A program made the translations under genes and the position numbers. 13,616 nt of DNA from Pseudomonadota bacterium. GTDB lineage: Bacteria; Pseudomonadota; Gammaproteobacteria; Steroidobacterales; Steroidobacteraceae. The stretch lies in NCBI GenBank assembly GCA_021850555.1, contig JAJZLX010000611.1, positions 1 through 13,616 of the forward strand, read 5' to 3'. Below the pieces are notes generated by a model. It was given only the letters and a program-made list of their open reading frames with translations, was not told where the DNA came from and did not search any database. Positions 7,132 through 13,616 of the stretch are shown in pieces (the first letter of the stretch is position 1; the number at the start of each line of letters is the position of its first letter).

Positions 7132-7161
7132 TTGTCATCCCGAGAGGTACGATTGTATGAT
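7132..7161 (+). promoter_or_regulatory. Sigma-70-like promoter for liuB-liuD
   Basis: TTGTCA (7132-7137) and TATGAT (7156-7161) each match the consensus at five of six positions and are 18 bases apart. Transcription would start near 7168, inside the palindrome at 7159-7173, leaving a leader of about 25 bases before the ATG at 7193. A repressor bound to the palindrome would cover the -10 element and the start point. Confidence 0.6.
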
Positions 7162-7173
7162 TGTCGGACAATC
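7159..7173. promoter_or_regulatory. Palindromic GntR/FadR-type operator
   Basis: GATTGTC-G-GACAATC is a perfect 15-bp palindrome. Its core TTGTCGGACAA fits TNGTNNNACNA, the consensus for operators of the FadR subfamily of GntR regulators. It lies between the divergent liuA-gntR and liuB-liuD units and overlaps the predicted -10 elements of both. The gntR gene two positions away encodes a protein of exactly this subfamily, so it is the obvious candidate binder and would be autoregulated. Additional half-sites TTGTC (7132-7136) and GACAA (7184-7188) flank it. Confidence 0.65.
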
Positions 7174-7188
7174 CGGCCATCGTGACAA
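7160..7188 (-). promoter_or_regulatory. Predicted divergent promoter for liuA-gntR
   Basis: On the minus strand TTGTCA (7188-7183, five of six matches to the -35 box) is followed after 17 bases by GACAAT (7165-7160, four of six matches to the -10 box). The transcript would begin near 7153, about 25 bases before ATG 7127. This mirrors the rightward promoter. The two -35 boxes are the arms of an 8-bp inverted repeat, GCTTGTCA at 7130-7137 and TGACAAGC at 7183-7190. Confidence 0.45.
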
Positions 7189-7192
7189 GCCC

Positions 7193-8797
7193 ATGCCCCG
7201 CATCGCCACCCGGCTCGATACCCGCTCCCAGGACTTCATGGACAATGAGCGCGCCATGTGCGCTCTGGTCGGTGAGCTCAAGGGCACGGTCGAGCGCGCC
7301 GCGCAAGGCGGGACGGCGGCGGCGGTCGACCGGCACCGCGCCGCCGGCAAGCTCACGGCCCGGGAGCGCGTTCAGACTCTCCTTGACACCGGCAGCCCCT
7401 TCCTCGAGCTCTCGCAGCTCGCCGCGCACGAGCTTTACGGCGGCGGCATCGCCTGCGGCGGAATCGTGACCGGCATCGGCCGGGTGAGCGGCCGGGAGTG
7501 CGTCATCGTCGCCAACGATCCCACGGTCAAGGGGGGCACGTATTACCCCATGACCGTCAAGAAGCACTTGCGGGCCCAGGAGATCGCGCGCGAGAACCGG
7601 CTCCCCTGCCTGTATCTGGTGGAAAGCGGCGGCGCGTTCCTGCCGGCACAGGATGAGGTGTTCCCCGACCGGGAGCACTTCGGCCGCATCTTTTACAACC
7701 AGGCGACGCTGTCGGCGCTCGGAGTGGCCCAGATCGCGGTGGTGCACGGCTCGTGCACGGCCGGCGGAGCGTACGTGCCGGCGATGGCGGACGAGAACGT
7801 CATCGTGCGCAACCAGGGCCGCGTGTTTCTCGGCGGTCCGCCGCTGGTGAAGGCGGCTACCGGAGAGGACATCGACGCTGAGTCCCTGGGCGGTGCCGAG
7901 GTGCACTGCCGGCAATCCGGTGTCTGCGACCACTATGCCGAGAACGACACGCATGCGCTCGCGATCGCGCGGCGCATCGTCGCGCGGCTGCGCCCGGGTC
8001 CGAACACCGACCCGCCGCTTTCCCCGCGGGAGCCGCACTACGATCCGCGCGAGCTGTACGGCGCCGTGCCGGCCAGCCTGCGCAAGCCCTACGATGTGCG
8101 CGAGGTGATTGCACGCCTCGTCGACGATTCGCAGATGGAGGAATTCAAGCAGCTCTACGGTACGACGCTGGTGTGCGGCTTCGCTCACCTCTCGGGTTAC
8201 CCGGTCGGCATCCTCGCAAACAACGGCATCCTGTTCTCCGAAAGCGCGCTCAAGGGCACGCACTTCATCGAGCTGTGCGCGCGCGAGCGCATTCCGCTGC
8301 TGTTCCTGCAGAACATCACCGGGTTCATGGTGGGGGCCAAGGCCGAGGCCGGCGGCATCGCCCGGGACGGGGCCAAGCTGGTGACGGCGGTTGCATGCGC
8401 GCGGGTTCCGAAGATCACGATCATCATCGGCGGCAGCTACGGCGCCGGCAATTACGCGATGTGCGGCCGGGCGTACTCGCCGCGTTTCCTCTTTCAGTGG
8501 CCCAACGCGCGCACCTCCGTCATGGGGGGCGAGCAGGCCGCGAGCGTGCTCGCCACCGTCAAGCGCAGCCAGATCGAGGCGGGCGGCGGCAGCTGGCCGG
8601 CCGAGGAGGAGCAAGCCTTCAAGCAGCCGATCCGGGAGCAGTATGAGCGCCAGGGGCACCCGTACTACGCCTCGGCCCGCCTCTGGGACGACGGGGTGAT
8701 CGACCCGCTTCAGACGCGGCGGATTCTGGGATTGTCTCTCGCGGCGGTGCGCAATGCGCCGGACGAGGAGACCCGCTTCGGTCTCTTTCGGATGTAG
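7193..8797 (+). CDS. liuB: Methylcrotonyl-CoA carboxylase, carboxyltransferase (beta) subunit
   Basis: Transfers the carboxyl group from biotin on the alpha subunit to 3-methylcrotonyl-CoA, giving 3-methylglutaconyl-CoA, in leucine catabolism. With the ATG at 7193 it has 534 residues, like Pseudomonas LiuB, and begins in register with it (ending TRSQDF at residues 10-15). Two crotonase-fold halves are visible: [16 protein letters not shown] (Cys188) in the first, and [11 protein letters not shown] (371-381) plus [16 protein letters not shown] in the second. An ATG at 7157 has AGAGG nine bases before it and would add 12 residues. I reject it because it lies within the predicted -10 box (TATGAT) and operator, and because only 29 bp would then remain for two divergent promoters. 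The 7193 start has a weak ribosome binding site. Also called mccB. The alpha subunit follows after 5 bases. Confidence 0.95.
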   Translation: MPRIATRLDTRSQDFMDNERAMCALVGELKGTVERAAQGGTAAAVDRHRAAGKLTARERVQTLLDTGSPFLELSQLAAHELYGGGIACGGIVTGIGRVSGRECVIVANDPTVKGGTYYPMTVKKHLRAQEIARENRLPCLYLVESGGAFLPAQDEVFPDREHFGRIFYNQATLSALGVAQIAVVHGSCTAGGAYVPAMADENVIVRNQGRVFLGGPPLVKAATGEDIDAESLGGAEVHCRQSGVCDHYAENDTHALAIARRIVARLRPGPNTDPPLSPREPHYDPRELYGAVPASLRKPYDVREVIARLVDDSQMEEFKQLYGTTLVCGFAHLSGYPVGILANNGILFSESALKGTHFIELCARERIPLLFLQNITGFMVGAKAEAGGIARDGAKLVTAVACARVPKITIIIGGSYGAGNYAMCGRAYSPRFLFQWPNARTSVMGGEQAASVLATVKRSQIEAGGGSWPAEEEQAFKQPIREQYERQGHPYYASARLWDDGVIDPLQTRRILGLSLAAVRNAPDEETRFGLFRM

Positions 8798-8802
8798 GTG
8801 CC

Positions 8803-10797
8803 ATGATCCAACGTCTCCTCGTGGCCAATCGCGGCGAGATCGCCTGCCGCATCGTGCGCACCGCCCGGCGGATGGGCATCCACACTATCGCGGTGTACTC
8901 CGATGCCGACAGGGGAGCGCACCATGTGCGTGAGGCCGACGAGGCCGTGCGCATCGGCCCGCCGCCGGCGAGCGGGAGTTATCTCGACATCGCGGCCATC
9001 CTGAGCGCCGCGCGCGCCACGGCTGCCGAGGCGATTCACCCGGGCTACGGGTTCCTGTCGGAAAACGCCCGCTTCGCGCGTGCCTGCCGGGACGCGGGCC
9101 TGATTTTCGTGGGACCGACGCCCGCGGCCATCGAGGCCATGGGCGTCAAGAGCCTCGCCAAGGCCCGGGTGCGCGCCCTCGGCGTGCCGGTGCTGCCCGG
9201 CTACGAGGGCGAGCGCCAGGACATCGAGCACCTTGCGGCCCAGGCGCTCTCGGCGGGCCTGCCGCTCATCGTCAAGCCCGCCGCCGGCGGCGGCGGCAAG
9301 GGCATGCGCGTGGTGCGCTCGCGGGATGAGGTGCGCGAGGCGCTGGAGTCAGCGAGGCGCCAGGCCGAGAGCAGCTTCGGTGACGGCACACTGCTCCTCG
9401 AGCGCTACCTTCCCGAGCCGCGCCACATCGAGGTGCAGGTGTTCGCCGACCAGCACGGCAATTGCGTTCACCTCGGCGATCGGGACTGCTCGGTGCAGCG
9501 GCGCCATCAGAAACTGATCGAGGAGGCCCCCGCTCCGGGGCTGGCGGATGAGCTGCGCGAGCGGCTGCGGCGGTCGGCTGTCGAAGTGGCGCGCGACATC
9601 CGCTACACGGGCGCCGGCACGGTGGAGTTCCTCTTCGATGGCCACGAGTTTTACTTCCTGGAAATGAACACGCGCCTTCAGGTCGAGCACACCGTCACCG
9701 AAGCGGTGACGGGCCTCGACCTGGTGGAATGGCAGTTGCGCGTTGCCGCCGGAGAGCCCCTGCCGCTTGCGCAGTCGCAGATCCGGATCGACGGGCACGC
9801 CATCGAGGCCAGGGTGTGCGCCGAGGATCCGTGGCGGGAATTCCTGCCGAGCGCCGGTGTGTTGCAGCTCGCCGAGTGGCCGCGGGGAGAGGCGTTGCGC
9901 GTGGATGCGGGATTTGCCGCGGGGGACAGCGTGCCGGCGGTCTATGACTCGCTGCTCGCCAAGGTGATCGCTTGGGCGCCGCAGAGGGAGCGTGCGGCGC
10001 ACCTGCTGGGGCAGGCCTTGGAGCGGACGTGCCTCGCGGGCGTGCACACCAACGAGCGCTGGCTCAGCCGGATCCTGCGCTCGAGAGTGTTTCTCGAGGC
10101 CCGACACAGCGTGGCATTGCTCGGCCAGCGCCTTGAGGAGTTTTCCGCTCCGGTGCACGCGGATGCGGCGGTCATGGCGCTCGCTGCGCTCGCTGCGCAG
10201 GGCGGGGCAGGCGGACGATCAAACCCCTGGGCCGTGGGCGATGGCTTCTCTCCGAATCTGCCGGCGCAGGTCTTCGTCACGTTGTCGGCAGGCGGATGCG
10301 AGCGCAGGGTCGCGCTGCAGTTCGAGCACGGCGTGCCGCGTTCGGCGATTGCCGGTGCGCAGGATCCCGAGCGCCCGGGGAGCTCCATCGAGGTGGCCGA
10401 TGTCAGGATGGAGGACGGCATGATCCTTGCGCAGCTGCAGGGGCGTTGGCGGCAGGCGCGGTATTTCCGCGACGGATCGCGCCTGCACCTCTGGGAGGGC
10501 GGGGCGCATCACGAGTTCCTGATCGAGGATCCGCGCGTGCGTGAGTTTGCCGCCTCCACCGCGAGCGGAGGCCTCACGACCCCGCTCCCCGGGGTCGTGT
10601 CGGCGGTGGCGGTCGAGGCCGGACAGAAGGTGAGCGCGGGTGAGGTGCTGATGGTCATCGAGGCGATGAAAATGGAGCACGGGATCACCGCTCCCTTCGA
10701 CGGCGTCGTCGAGGCCGTTCATTTCTCGCGAGGCGATCGTGTGCCGGAGGGCAGCGAGCTGCTGTCGCTGTCGCGCAGCGCGGACGACGCGGCTTGA
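8803..10797 (+). CDS. liuD: Methylcrotonyl-CoA carboxylase, biotin carboxylase/carrier (alpha) subunit
   Basis: ATP- and bicarbonate-dependent biotin carboxylase fused to a biotin carrier domain, 664 residues, forming the MCC holoenzyme with LiuB. It starts at ATG 8803, 5 bases after the liuB stop, with AGGTG overlapping that stop. The order is a biotin carboxylase N-domain (VANRGEIACRI near the start), the ATP-grasp glycine loop KPAAGGGGKGM (158-168), RDCSVQRRHQK (227-237), EMNTRLQVEH (287-296, catalytic Arg291 and Glu295), the carboxylase C-domain, a BT-type linker (about 460-580) and a C-terminal biotinyl domain in which EAMKMEH places the biotinylated Lys at 623. The pairing with LiuB, the length, and the isovaleryl-CoA dehydrogenase nearby favour methylcrotonyl- over propionyl- or geranyl-CoA carboxylase. 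Also called mccA. No methylglutaconyl-CoA hydratase gene lies between the subunits, unlike the Pseudomonas liu order. Confidence 0.94.
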   Translation: MIQRLLVANRGEIACRIVRTARRMGIHTIAVYSDADRGAHHVREADEAVRIGPPPASGSYLDIAAILSAARATAAEAIHPGYGFLSENARFARACRDAGLIFVGPTPAAIEAMGVKSLAKARVRALGVPVLPGYEGERQDIEHLAAQALSAGLPLIVKPAAGGGGKGMRVVRSRDEVREALESARRQAESSFGDGTLLLERYLPEPRHIEVQVFADQHGNCVHLGDRDCSVQRRHQKLIEEAPAPGLADELRERLRRSAVEVARDIRYTGAGTVEFLFDGHEFYFLEMNTRLQVEHTVTEAVTGLDLVEWQLRVAAGEPLPLAQSQIRIDGHAIEARVCAEDPWREFLPSAGVLQLAEWPRGEALRVDAGFAAGDSVPAVYDSLLAKVIAWAPQRERAAHLLGQALERTCLAGVHTNERWLSRILRSRVFLEARHSVALLGQRLEEFSAPVHADAAVMALAALAAQGGAGGRSNPWAVGDGFSPNLPAQVFVTLSAGGCERRVALQFEHGVPRSAIAGAQDPERPGSSIEVADVRMEDGMILAQLQGRWRQARYFRDGSRLHLWEGGAHHEFLIEDPRVREFAASTASGGLTTPLPGVVSAVAVEAGQKVSAGEVLMVIEAMKMEHGITAPFDGVVEAVHFSRGDRVPEGSELLSLSRSADDAA

Positions 10798-10864
10798 ATT
10801 TAGGCTCCGTTCAGCTTCCCCAGGGAACAATGCCGGCATCCACAGGTGAGGGGAGCTCAAATCC

Positions 10865-11479
10865 ATGAACAAGTCGCTGTTGGTGGGCGTGGCCATCGGC
10901 GCGGCGACCGCCGTCGCCGCCGGCGCCTTCGCCGGCTACAAGCTCGGCCCGCAGGCGGCGGCCGGCGCCGCAACCAACACGGGCGCCTCCGGCCCGGACA
11001 GCGGCCGTCACCGGCTCCGCTCGGGCGGGCCGCGGTATGCCCGGGTGGTGCAGGTGATCCCGCTGACGCGCCGGATCCTCACTCCCACTCAGCGATGCCA
11101 TGATGTGACGGTCACGCACGTGCGTCCGGCGAGCGACAATCACCAGATCATCGGCAGCATCGCCGGCGCGGTGATCGGCGGGCTGGTCGGCAATCAGATC
11201 GGCGATGGCACGGGCAAGGACATCGCGACAGCCGCCGGCGCGGCCGCCGGCGGTTATGCCGGCAACCGGATCGAGAAGCACATCCAGGACGGCAACACCT
11301 ACACGAGCACCACGCGCCGGTGCCGGACGGTCTACGCGAAGACTCTCGTGCCCGACGGTTACCGGGTGCGCTACCGCTTGAATGGCCGGGAAGGCACCGT
11401 GCGCATGGGCCACGACCCCGGGCGGCGGATCCCGGTCCGCAACGGGCAGCTGGACTTGCGCGCCGGACAGAGCACCTGA
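10865..11479 (+). CDS. Glycine-zipper 2TM-domain envelope protein
   Basis: Protein of 204 residues starting at ATG 10865, with GAGGGGAG at 10848-10855. An N-terminal hydrophobic Gly/Ala-rich segment (about 4-27) is an uncleaved anchor or a signal sequence without a lipobox Cys. Residues 95-137, starting IIGSIAGAVIGGLVGNQIG, form the two-helix glycine zipper of the Rick_17kDa_Anti/glycine-zipper 2TM family. The following region (RRCRTVYAKTLVPDGYRVRY, then VRMGHDPGRRIPV) matches the conserved C-terminal part of these envelope proteins. Cys78 and Cys153 flank the zipper and could form a disulfide if periplasmic. The family is common in proteobacterial envelopes; function is undefined. It is separated from liuD by 67 bases and is probably an independent gene. 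Its stop lies one base from the end of the glycosylase gene on the other strand. Confidence 0.85.
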   Translation: MNKSLLVGVAIGAATAVAAGAFAGYKLGPQAAAGAATNTGASGPDSGRHRLRSGGPRYARVVQVIPLTRRILTPTQRCHDVTVTHVRPASDNHQIIGSIAGAVIGGLVGNQIGDGTGKDIATAAGAAAGGYAGNRIEKHIQDGNTYTSTTRRCRTVYAKTLVPDGYRVRYRLNGREGTVRMGHDPGRRIPVRNGQLDLRAGQST

Positions 11480-11480
11480 G

Positions 11481-12083
11481 TCAGGCCCGGGCGTTGCGGG
11501 CGGGCCGCCTCTTGCCCCTGGAGGGCGTCTTGGACACATGGGGGGAGTCGCGGTCGAAGAACCGCCAGGGCCGCCGCGCCCATTGGCCGGCGTAATCCAC
11601 CCCGATCCGCCGGCTGTGTCCGATGCGCACCGCAGGCGCGCAAGGCGGCCGCTCGATCCACAGCGTGCTGCCGCAAAGATCAGCGCCGTTGATTCCCATG
11701 TCGATCTGCATCGCCCGGGACAGCAGCCCCGGTCCGCAGGTACGCTGCGTGATGCCGGTCACGGGCTCGACGGCCCGCAACAGCACCGCGTGCGGCACCC
11801 CTTCGGCCGCCGTAACCACGTTGAGGCAGTGCCAGAATCCGTAGATGAAGTAGACATAGGCGTGGCCGGCGGGCCCGAACATGACCTCGGTCCGCGCGGT
11901 GCGGCCGCGGCAGGAGTGCGCGGCGCGGTCCTCGGGCCCTTGATACGCTTCGGTCTCGACGATCCGCCCGACGCGCAACGTGGAGCCGCTCCTGCGCACC
12001 AGATGCATCCCGAGCAGCTCGCGGGCCACGGTCAGGGTGTCCTGCATGTAGAAGTCGCGGAGGAGCTTGCGGGACCGAGCCAT
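11481..12083 (-). CDS. mpg: DNA-3-methyladenine glycosylase, AAG/MPG family
   Basis: Base-excision repair enzyme of 200 residues that removes alkylated and deaminated purines (3-methyladenine, 7-methylguanine, hypoxanthine). The AAG fold is recognisable from RIVETEAYQGPEDRAAHS, where Glu45 corresponds to the water-activating Glu125 of the human enzyme, and Tyr47 and His56 to the base-stacking Tyr127 and His136. MFGPAGHAYVYFIYGFWHCL and the CGPGLLSRAMQI segment follow as in bacterial members. The C-terminus is a short basic tail (KTPSRGKRRPARNARA) beyond the domain. ATG 12083 is the only sensible start; no clear ribosome binding site is seen. It lies 99 bases downstream of the response regulator gene on the same strand and may be read through from it, although a functional link is not implied. 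Confidence 0.95.
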   Translation of the reverse strand: MARSRKLLRDFYMQDTLTVARELLGMHLVRRSGSTLRVGRIVETEAYQGPEDRAAHSCRGRTARTEVMFGPAGHAYVYFIYGFWHCLNVVTAAEGVPHAVLLRAVEPVTGITQRTCGPGLLSRAMQIDMGINGADLCGSTLWIERPPCAPAVRIGHSRRIGVDYAGQWARRPWRFFDRDSPHVSKTPSRGKRRPARNARA

Positions 12084-12182
12084 GGACCGCGATGTTACGA
12101 CATCCCCGTCCGGGACCGACTTCGTTCACTGCCCGCGCCGAGCCGTCTTCGCCAAAGGCCAGGGCGTGAGCGCGGCGGTAAT

Positions 12183-12803
12183 TCAGCCCTCGGTATCGAG
12201 AACCATGCGCACCAGCTGGGCGAAGGACGAGGCACCCATCTTTTCCATGACCCGTGCGCGGTGGATCTCCACCGTGCGTTGGCTCACCCCCAGGTCCGCG
12301 GCCACCACCTTGTTGGGTTTGCCGCGGGTGATCAGGGTCAGCACCTCATGCTCGCGCGGGGTGAGCGAGGTCAGCCGGTCCCGGATGCGGTCCTTTTCCT
12401 TCAGCTCCTGGCGGGTCCGGTGGTCCCTCTCGAGCGCCCGCTGCACCCGATCGAGCAGATCCTGGTCACGAAAGGGCTTCTGCAGGAAGTCGAAGGCCCC
12501 GTGCTGCATGGCCTCGACGGCCATCGGGATATCCCCGTGGCCGGTGATGAAGATGACCGGAATCGTGGCGCCGCGCACATTCAGGATCTGCTGCAGCTCG
12601 AGCCCACTCATGCCCGGCATGCGCACATCGAGCACCACGCAGCCGGGGTGCCTGGGATCGTAGCCGGCGAGGAATTCCTGGGCGCTGCTGTAGGCCGTCG
12701 CGGGCAGTCCGACGGATTTCAGCAGCAGCCGCAGCGATGCGCGTACCGCCTCATCATCATCGACGACAAAAACCGTCGACTGGGGTTCTCTGGGTTTTTC
12801 CAT
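12183..12803 (-). CDS. FixJ/NarL-type two-component response regulator
   Basis: Cytosolic transcriptional regulator of 206 residues from ATG 12803. The receiver domain (about 8-125) has the acidic pocket VVDDDEAV (14-20), phosphoacceptor Asp59 in VVLDVRMPGMSG, Thr87 in FITGHGDIPMAV and Lys109 in LQKPF. The LuxR/GerE helix-turn-helix (about 143-200) reads LTPREHEVLTLITRGKPNKV, then AADLGVSQRTVEIHRARVME, which with the receiver sequence places it near FixJ/TtrR-like regulators. A GTG at 12884 would add 27 residues without any domain; that extension reads as leader sequence, and the ATG gives the family's usual length. Neither start has a strong ribosome binding site. FixJ-type regulators pair with PAS-containing kinases, none of which is present; the LytS-type kinase at 858 is of another family and not an expected partner. 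Targets unknown. Confidence 0.93.
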   Translation of the reverse strand: MEKPREPQSTVFVVDDDEAVRASLRLLLKSVGLPATAYSSAQEFLAGYDPRHPGCVVLDVRMPGMSGLELQQILNVRGATIPVIFITGHGDIPMAVEAMQHGAFDFLQKPFRDQDLLDRVQRALERDHRTRQELKEKDRIRDRLTSLTPREHEVLTLITRGKPNKVVAADLGVSQRTVEIHRARVMEKMGASSFAQLVRMVLDTEG

Positions 12804-12970
12804 GGGCGGGTTACCGGTGCGCCGCGACGGGCCGGCGATGCTCTGGGCGGGGCTGTCGGAAAGACATGGACATGGGTTGCTCACCTGCGAGAGTATGTTG
12901 CCGCCGGGCCATGCGGCGCGCTAGGTACTTTCCGCATACGGTCGCATGGCGGCGTTTGGCGGACAAGAGT

Positions 12971-12985
12971 GGCGCTTTTTGCGCC
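12971..12985 (+). promoter_or_regulatory. Small hairpin in the leader of the DksA-like gene
   Basis: GGCGC and GCGCC pair around a loop of five T's, 62 bases before the GTG start at 13048. It lies in the 244-bp region between the divergent response regulator and DksA-like genes, which otherwise shows no clear promoter. It is short and could be incidental, or a leader structure of the downstream gene. Confidence 0.25.
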
Positions 12986-13047
12986 CCGCCGCGCTGGGCC
13001 GGGGCCGATGCCCGGATCCGGCGCTTCTTTGTAGTCCGGAGGCTCCA

Positions 13048-13374
13048 GTGGATACAGAAGCGGTACGCGCACGTCTGTTGAAGCGACGAGAGGAGCTGCA
13101 AACACGGGCAAGCAGCGCCCGGGCGGATCTGCGCCATGAGTCCGATCCGCTGAGCGCGGATTTCGCCGAGCAGGTGACCCAGCGTGAGACCGACGAGGTG
13201 CTCGGGGCGATCTCCGAGTCGGCGCGCGAGGAGCTCAGGCGGATCCAGGCCGCTCTGAGAAGGCTCGATGAGGGCACCTACGCCACGTGCTCGGTGTGCG
13301 GCGAGCCGATCGAGGAGGGCCGGCTCAAGGCCGTTCCCTACACCGATCGCTGCCGCAACTGCGCCAAGGGATGA
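13048..13374 (+). CDS. Short DksA/TraR-family zinc-finger protein
   Basis: Predicted RNA-polymerase secondary-channel protein of 108 residues. The GTG start at 13048 is set by a strong GGAGG at 13038-13042. In-frame codons upstream could extend it by 34 residues from an ATG at 12946, but that extension looks non-coding. Residues about 3-75 form a charged helical hairpin (RARLLKRREEL, then SESAREELRRIQAALRRLD). The turn contains DPLSADFAEQ, where Asp38 and Ala40 may correspond to the D-x-A tip that E. coli DksA uses to act on polymerase. The C-terminal C4 zinc finger has Cys81, Cys84, Cys102 and Cys105 (TCSVCGEPI, DRCRNCAKG). It is shorter than DksA (about 150 residues) and lacks its N-terminal extension, resembling the many small TraR/DksA-like accessory proteins of proteobacteria. 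Activity with ppGpp cannot be judged. Confidence 0.88.
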   Translation: MDTEAVRARLLKRREELQTRASSARADLRHESDPLSADFAEQVTQRETDEVLGAISESAREELRRIQAALRRLDEGTYATCSVCGEPIEEGRLKAVPYTDRCRNCAKG

Positions 13375-13538
13375 GCGGGAACAGCCGCGGGTGATCGCAC
13401 GGCCCCGGGTCGCATGTGCCGGGCGGGCGGGCCGCAAGTCCGCGCCCGCGGGCTCTCGCGCGGCACAGACGGCGAGGCGAAATGGACCCGGGGGGGCTTG
13501 CAAGGAGCACGGATCGCGCGGTGCAATGCCGAGCTCGA

Positions 13539-13553
13539 TGCGCCTGAGGCGCA
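13539..13553 (+). promoter_or_regulatory. Hairpin just before the last ribosome binding site
   Basis: TGCGCC and GGCGCA are perfect 6-bp arms around TGA. The hairpin ends one base before AGGAG (13555-13559), the likely ribosome binding site of the gene starting at 13572. It could end transcription from the DksA-like gene or modulate translation of the next one. There is no T-run. The rest of 13375-13571 is GC-rich with no recognisable gene. Confidence 0.3.
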
Positions 13554-13571
13554 CAGGAGCCGGGTTACCGC

Positions 13572-13616
13572 ATGACTCATCCGAAACCTTCCGGCGTCAT
13601 CACCATCACCACGGAC
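13572..13616 (+). CDS. Start of a probable SAM hydroxide adenosyltransferase (DUF62), cut by window edge
   Basis: Only the first 15 codons are present: MTHPKPSGVITITTD, beginning at ATG 13572. The GVITITTD segment resembles the conserved N-terminal strand (I-T-L-T-T-D-F-G) of the SAM hydroxide adenosyltransferase/DUF62 family, which hydrolyses S-adenosylmethionine to adenosine and methionine. An AGGAG lies at 13555-13559, 12 bases upstream, a slightly long spacing. So little sequence makes the family call tentative, but the open frame, start and motif position agree. It follows the DksA-like gene on the same strand after 197 bases. Confidence 0.5.
   Translation, partial: MTHPKPSGVITITTD

Noticed and set aside
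5952..7160. 402-codon open frame on the + strand opposite isovaleryl-CoA dehydrogenase
   Set aside because: It is antisense to a gene with intact catalytic motifs, and its translation is an Arg/His/Glu-rich artefact.
7124..8659. 511-codon open frame on the minus strand opposite liuB
   Set aside because: It mirrors the strongly conserved liuB gene, shows no domain, and has the composition of a complementary-strand shadow.
10816..10827. TTCCC-CA-GGGAA inverted repeat between liuD and the glycine-zipper gene
   Set aside because: Five-base arms with a 2-base gap are expected often by chance, and no promoter or T-run accompanies them.
12091..12104. GATGT-TACG-ACATC hairpin just upstream of mpg
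   Set aside because: A 5-bp stem is too short to call a regulatory element without conservation data.
12884..12946. Promoter-like TTGCTC and TATGTT in the response regulator/DksA-like intergenic region
   Set aside because: The boxes are only about 11 bases apart, too close for a sigma-70 promoter, and other pairings score poorly.
11382..13034. 550-codon open frame on the + strand across the mpg and response regulator genes
   Set aside because: It is antisense to two well-supported genes and its product is low-complexity His/Gly/Arg/Pro-rich with no recognisable domain, as expected for a shadow frame in GC-rich DNA.
13421..13431. GGGCGGGCGGG resembling the repeat at 2036-2050
   Set aside because: There are only three close G tracts; a fourth would need a loop of about 11 bases, so it is not a standard quadruplex motif.

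Overview
The window is GC-rich, densely coded bacterial chromosome, probably from a gammaproteobacterium or a close relative. That placement is inferred from Pseudomonas-like versions of QueD, ferredoxin-NADP reductase and the LiuB/LiuD carboxylase, not from a marker gene. I see no insertion sequence, phage gene, CRISPR array, rRNA or tRNA. No gene-free stretch exceeds 300 bases.

Layout from left to right. The 3' end of a chalcone-isomerase-like gene (+) meets queD (-), a queuosine/7-deazaguanine pathway enzyme. After a 237-bp divergent intergenic region with an 8-bp inverted repeat comes a membrane LytS-type histidine kinase (+), whose end overlaps the start of a Spinster-like MFS transporter (+). 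Ferredoxin/flavodoxin-NADP+ reductase (fpr, -) converges on it. A divergent region of about 190 bp with a strong dyad leads to an HSDL2-type short-chain dehydrogenase (+) in which the usual catalytic Ser is Ala. Its stop codon overlaps that of a GntR/FadR-type regulator on the other strand.

The most coherent unit is positions 5213-10797, a leucine/isovalerate catabolic locus. Isovaleryl-CoA dehydrogenase followed by the GntR regulator runs leftward. Methylcrotonyl-CoA carboxylase beta and alpha subunits run rightward. Only about 65 bp separate the two arms. They hold a 15-bp palindrome (GATTGTCGGACAATC) that fits the TNGTNNNACNA operator of FadR-type GntR proteins, flanked by symmetric TTGTCA boxes that fit the -35 elements of two face-to-face promoters. 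The simplest reading is that the GntR protein controls both arms and itself. Isovaleryl-CoA would be oxidised to 3-methylcrotonyl-CoA (IVD) and then carboxylated to 3-methylglutaconyl-CoA (MCC). The next enzymes, methylglutaconyl-CoA hydratase and HMG-CoA lyase, are not in the window.

The right part holds a glycine-zipper envelope protein (+), an alkyladenine DNA glycosylase (-), a FixJ-type response regulator (-) with no kinase beside it, a short DksA/TraR zinc-finger protein (+), and the first 15 codons of what looks like a SAM hydroxide adenosyltransferase (+) running off the right edge.

Nothing here is clearly a new system. The items most worth a second look are the symmetric GntR-type operator/promoter of the leucine locus, the altered active or ligand sites in the SDR and GntR proteins, and the kinase-transporter overlap with its G-tract-encoded tail.
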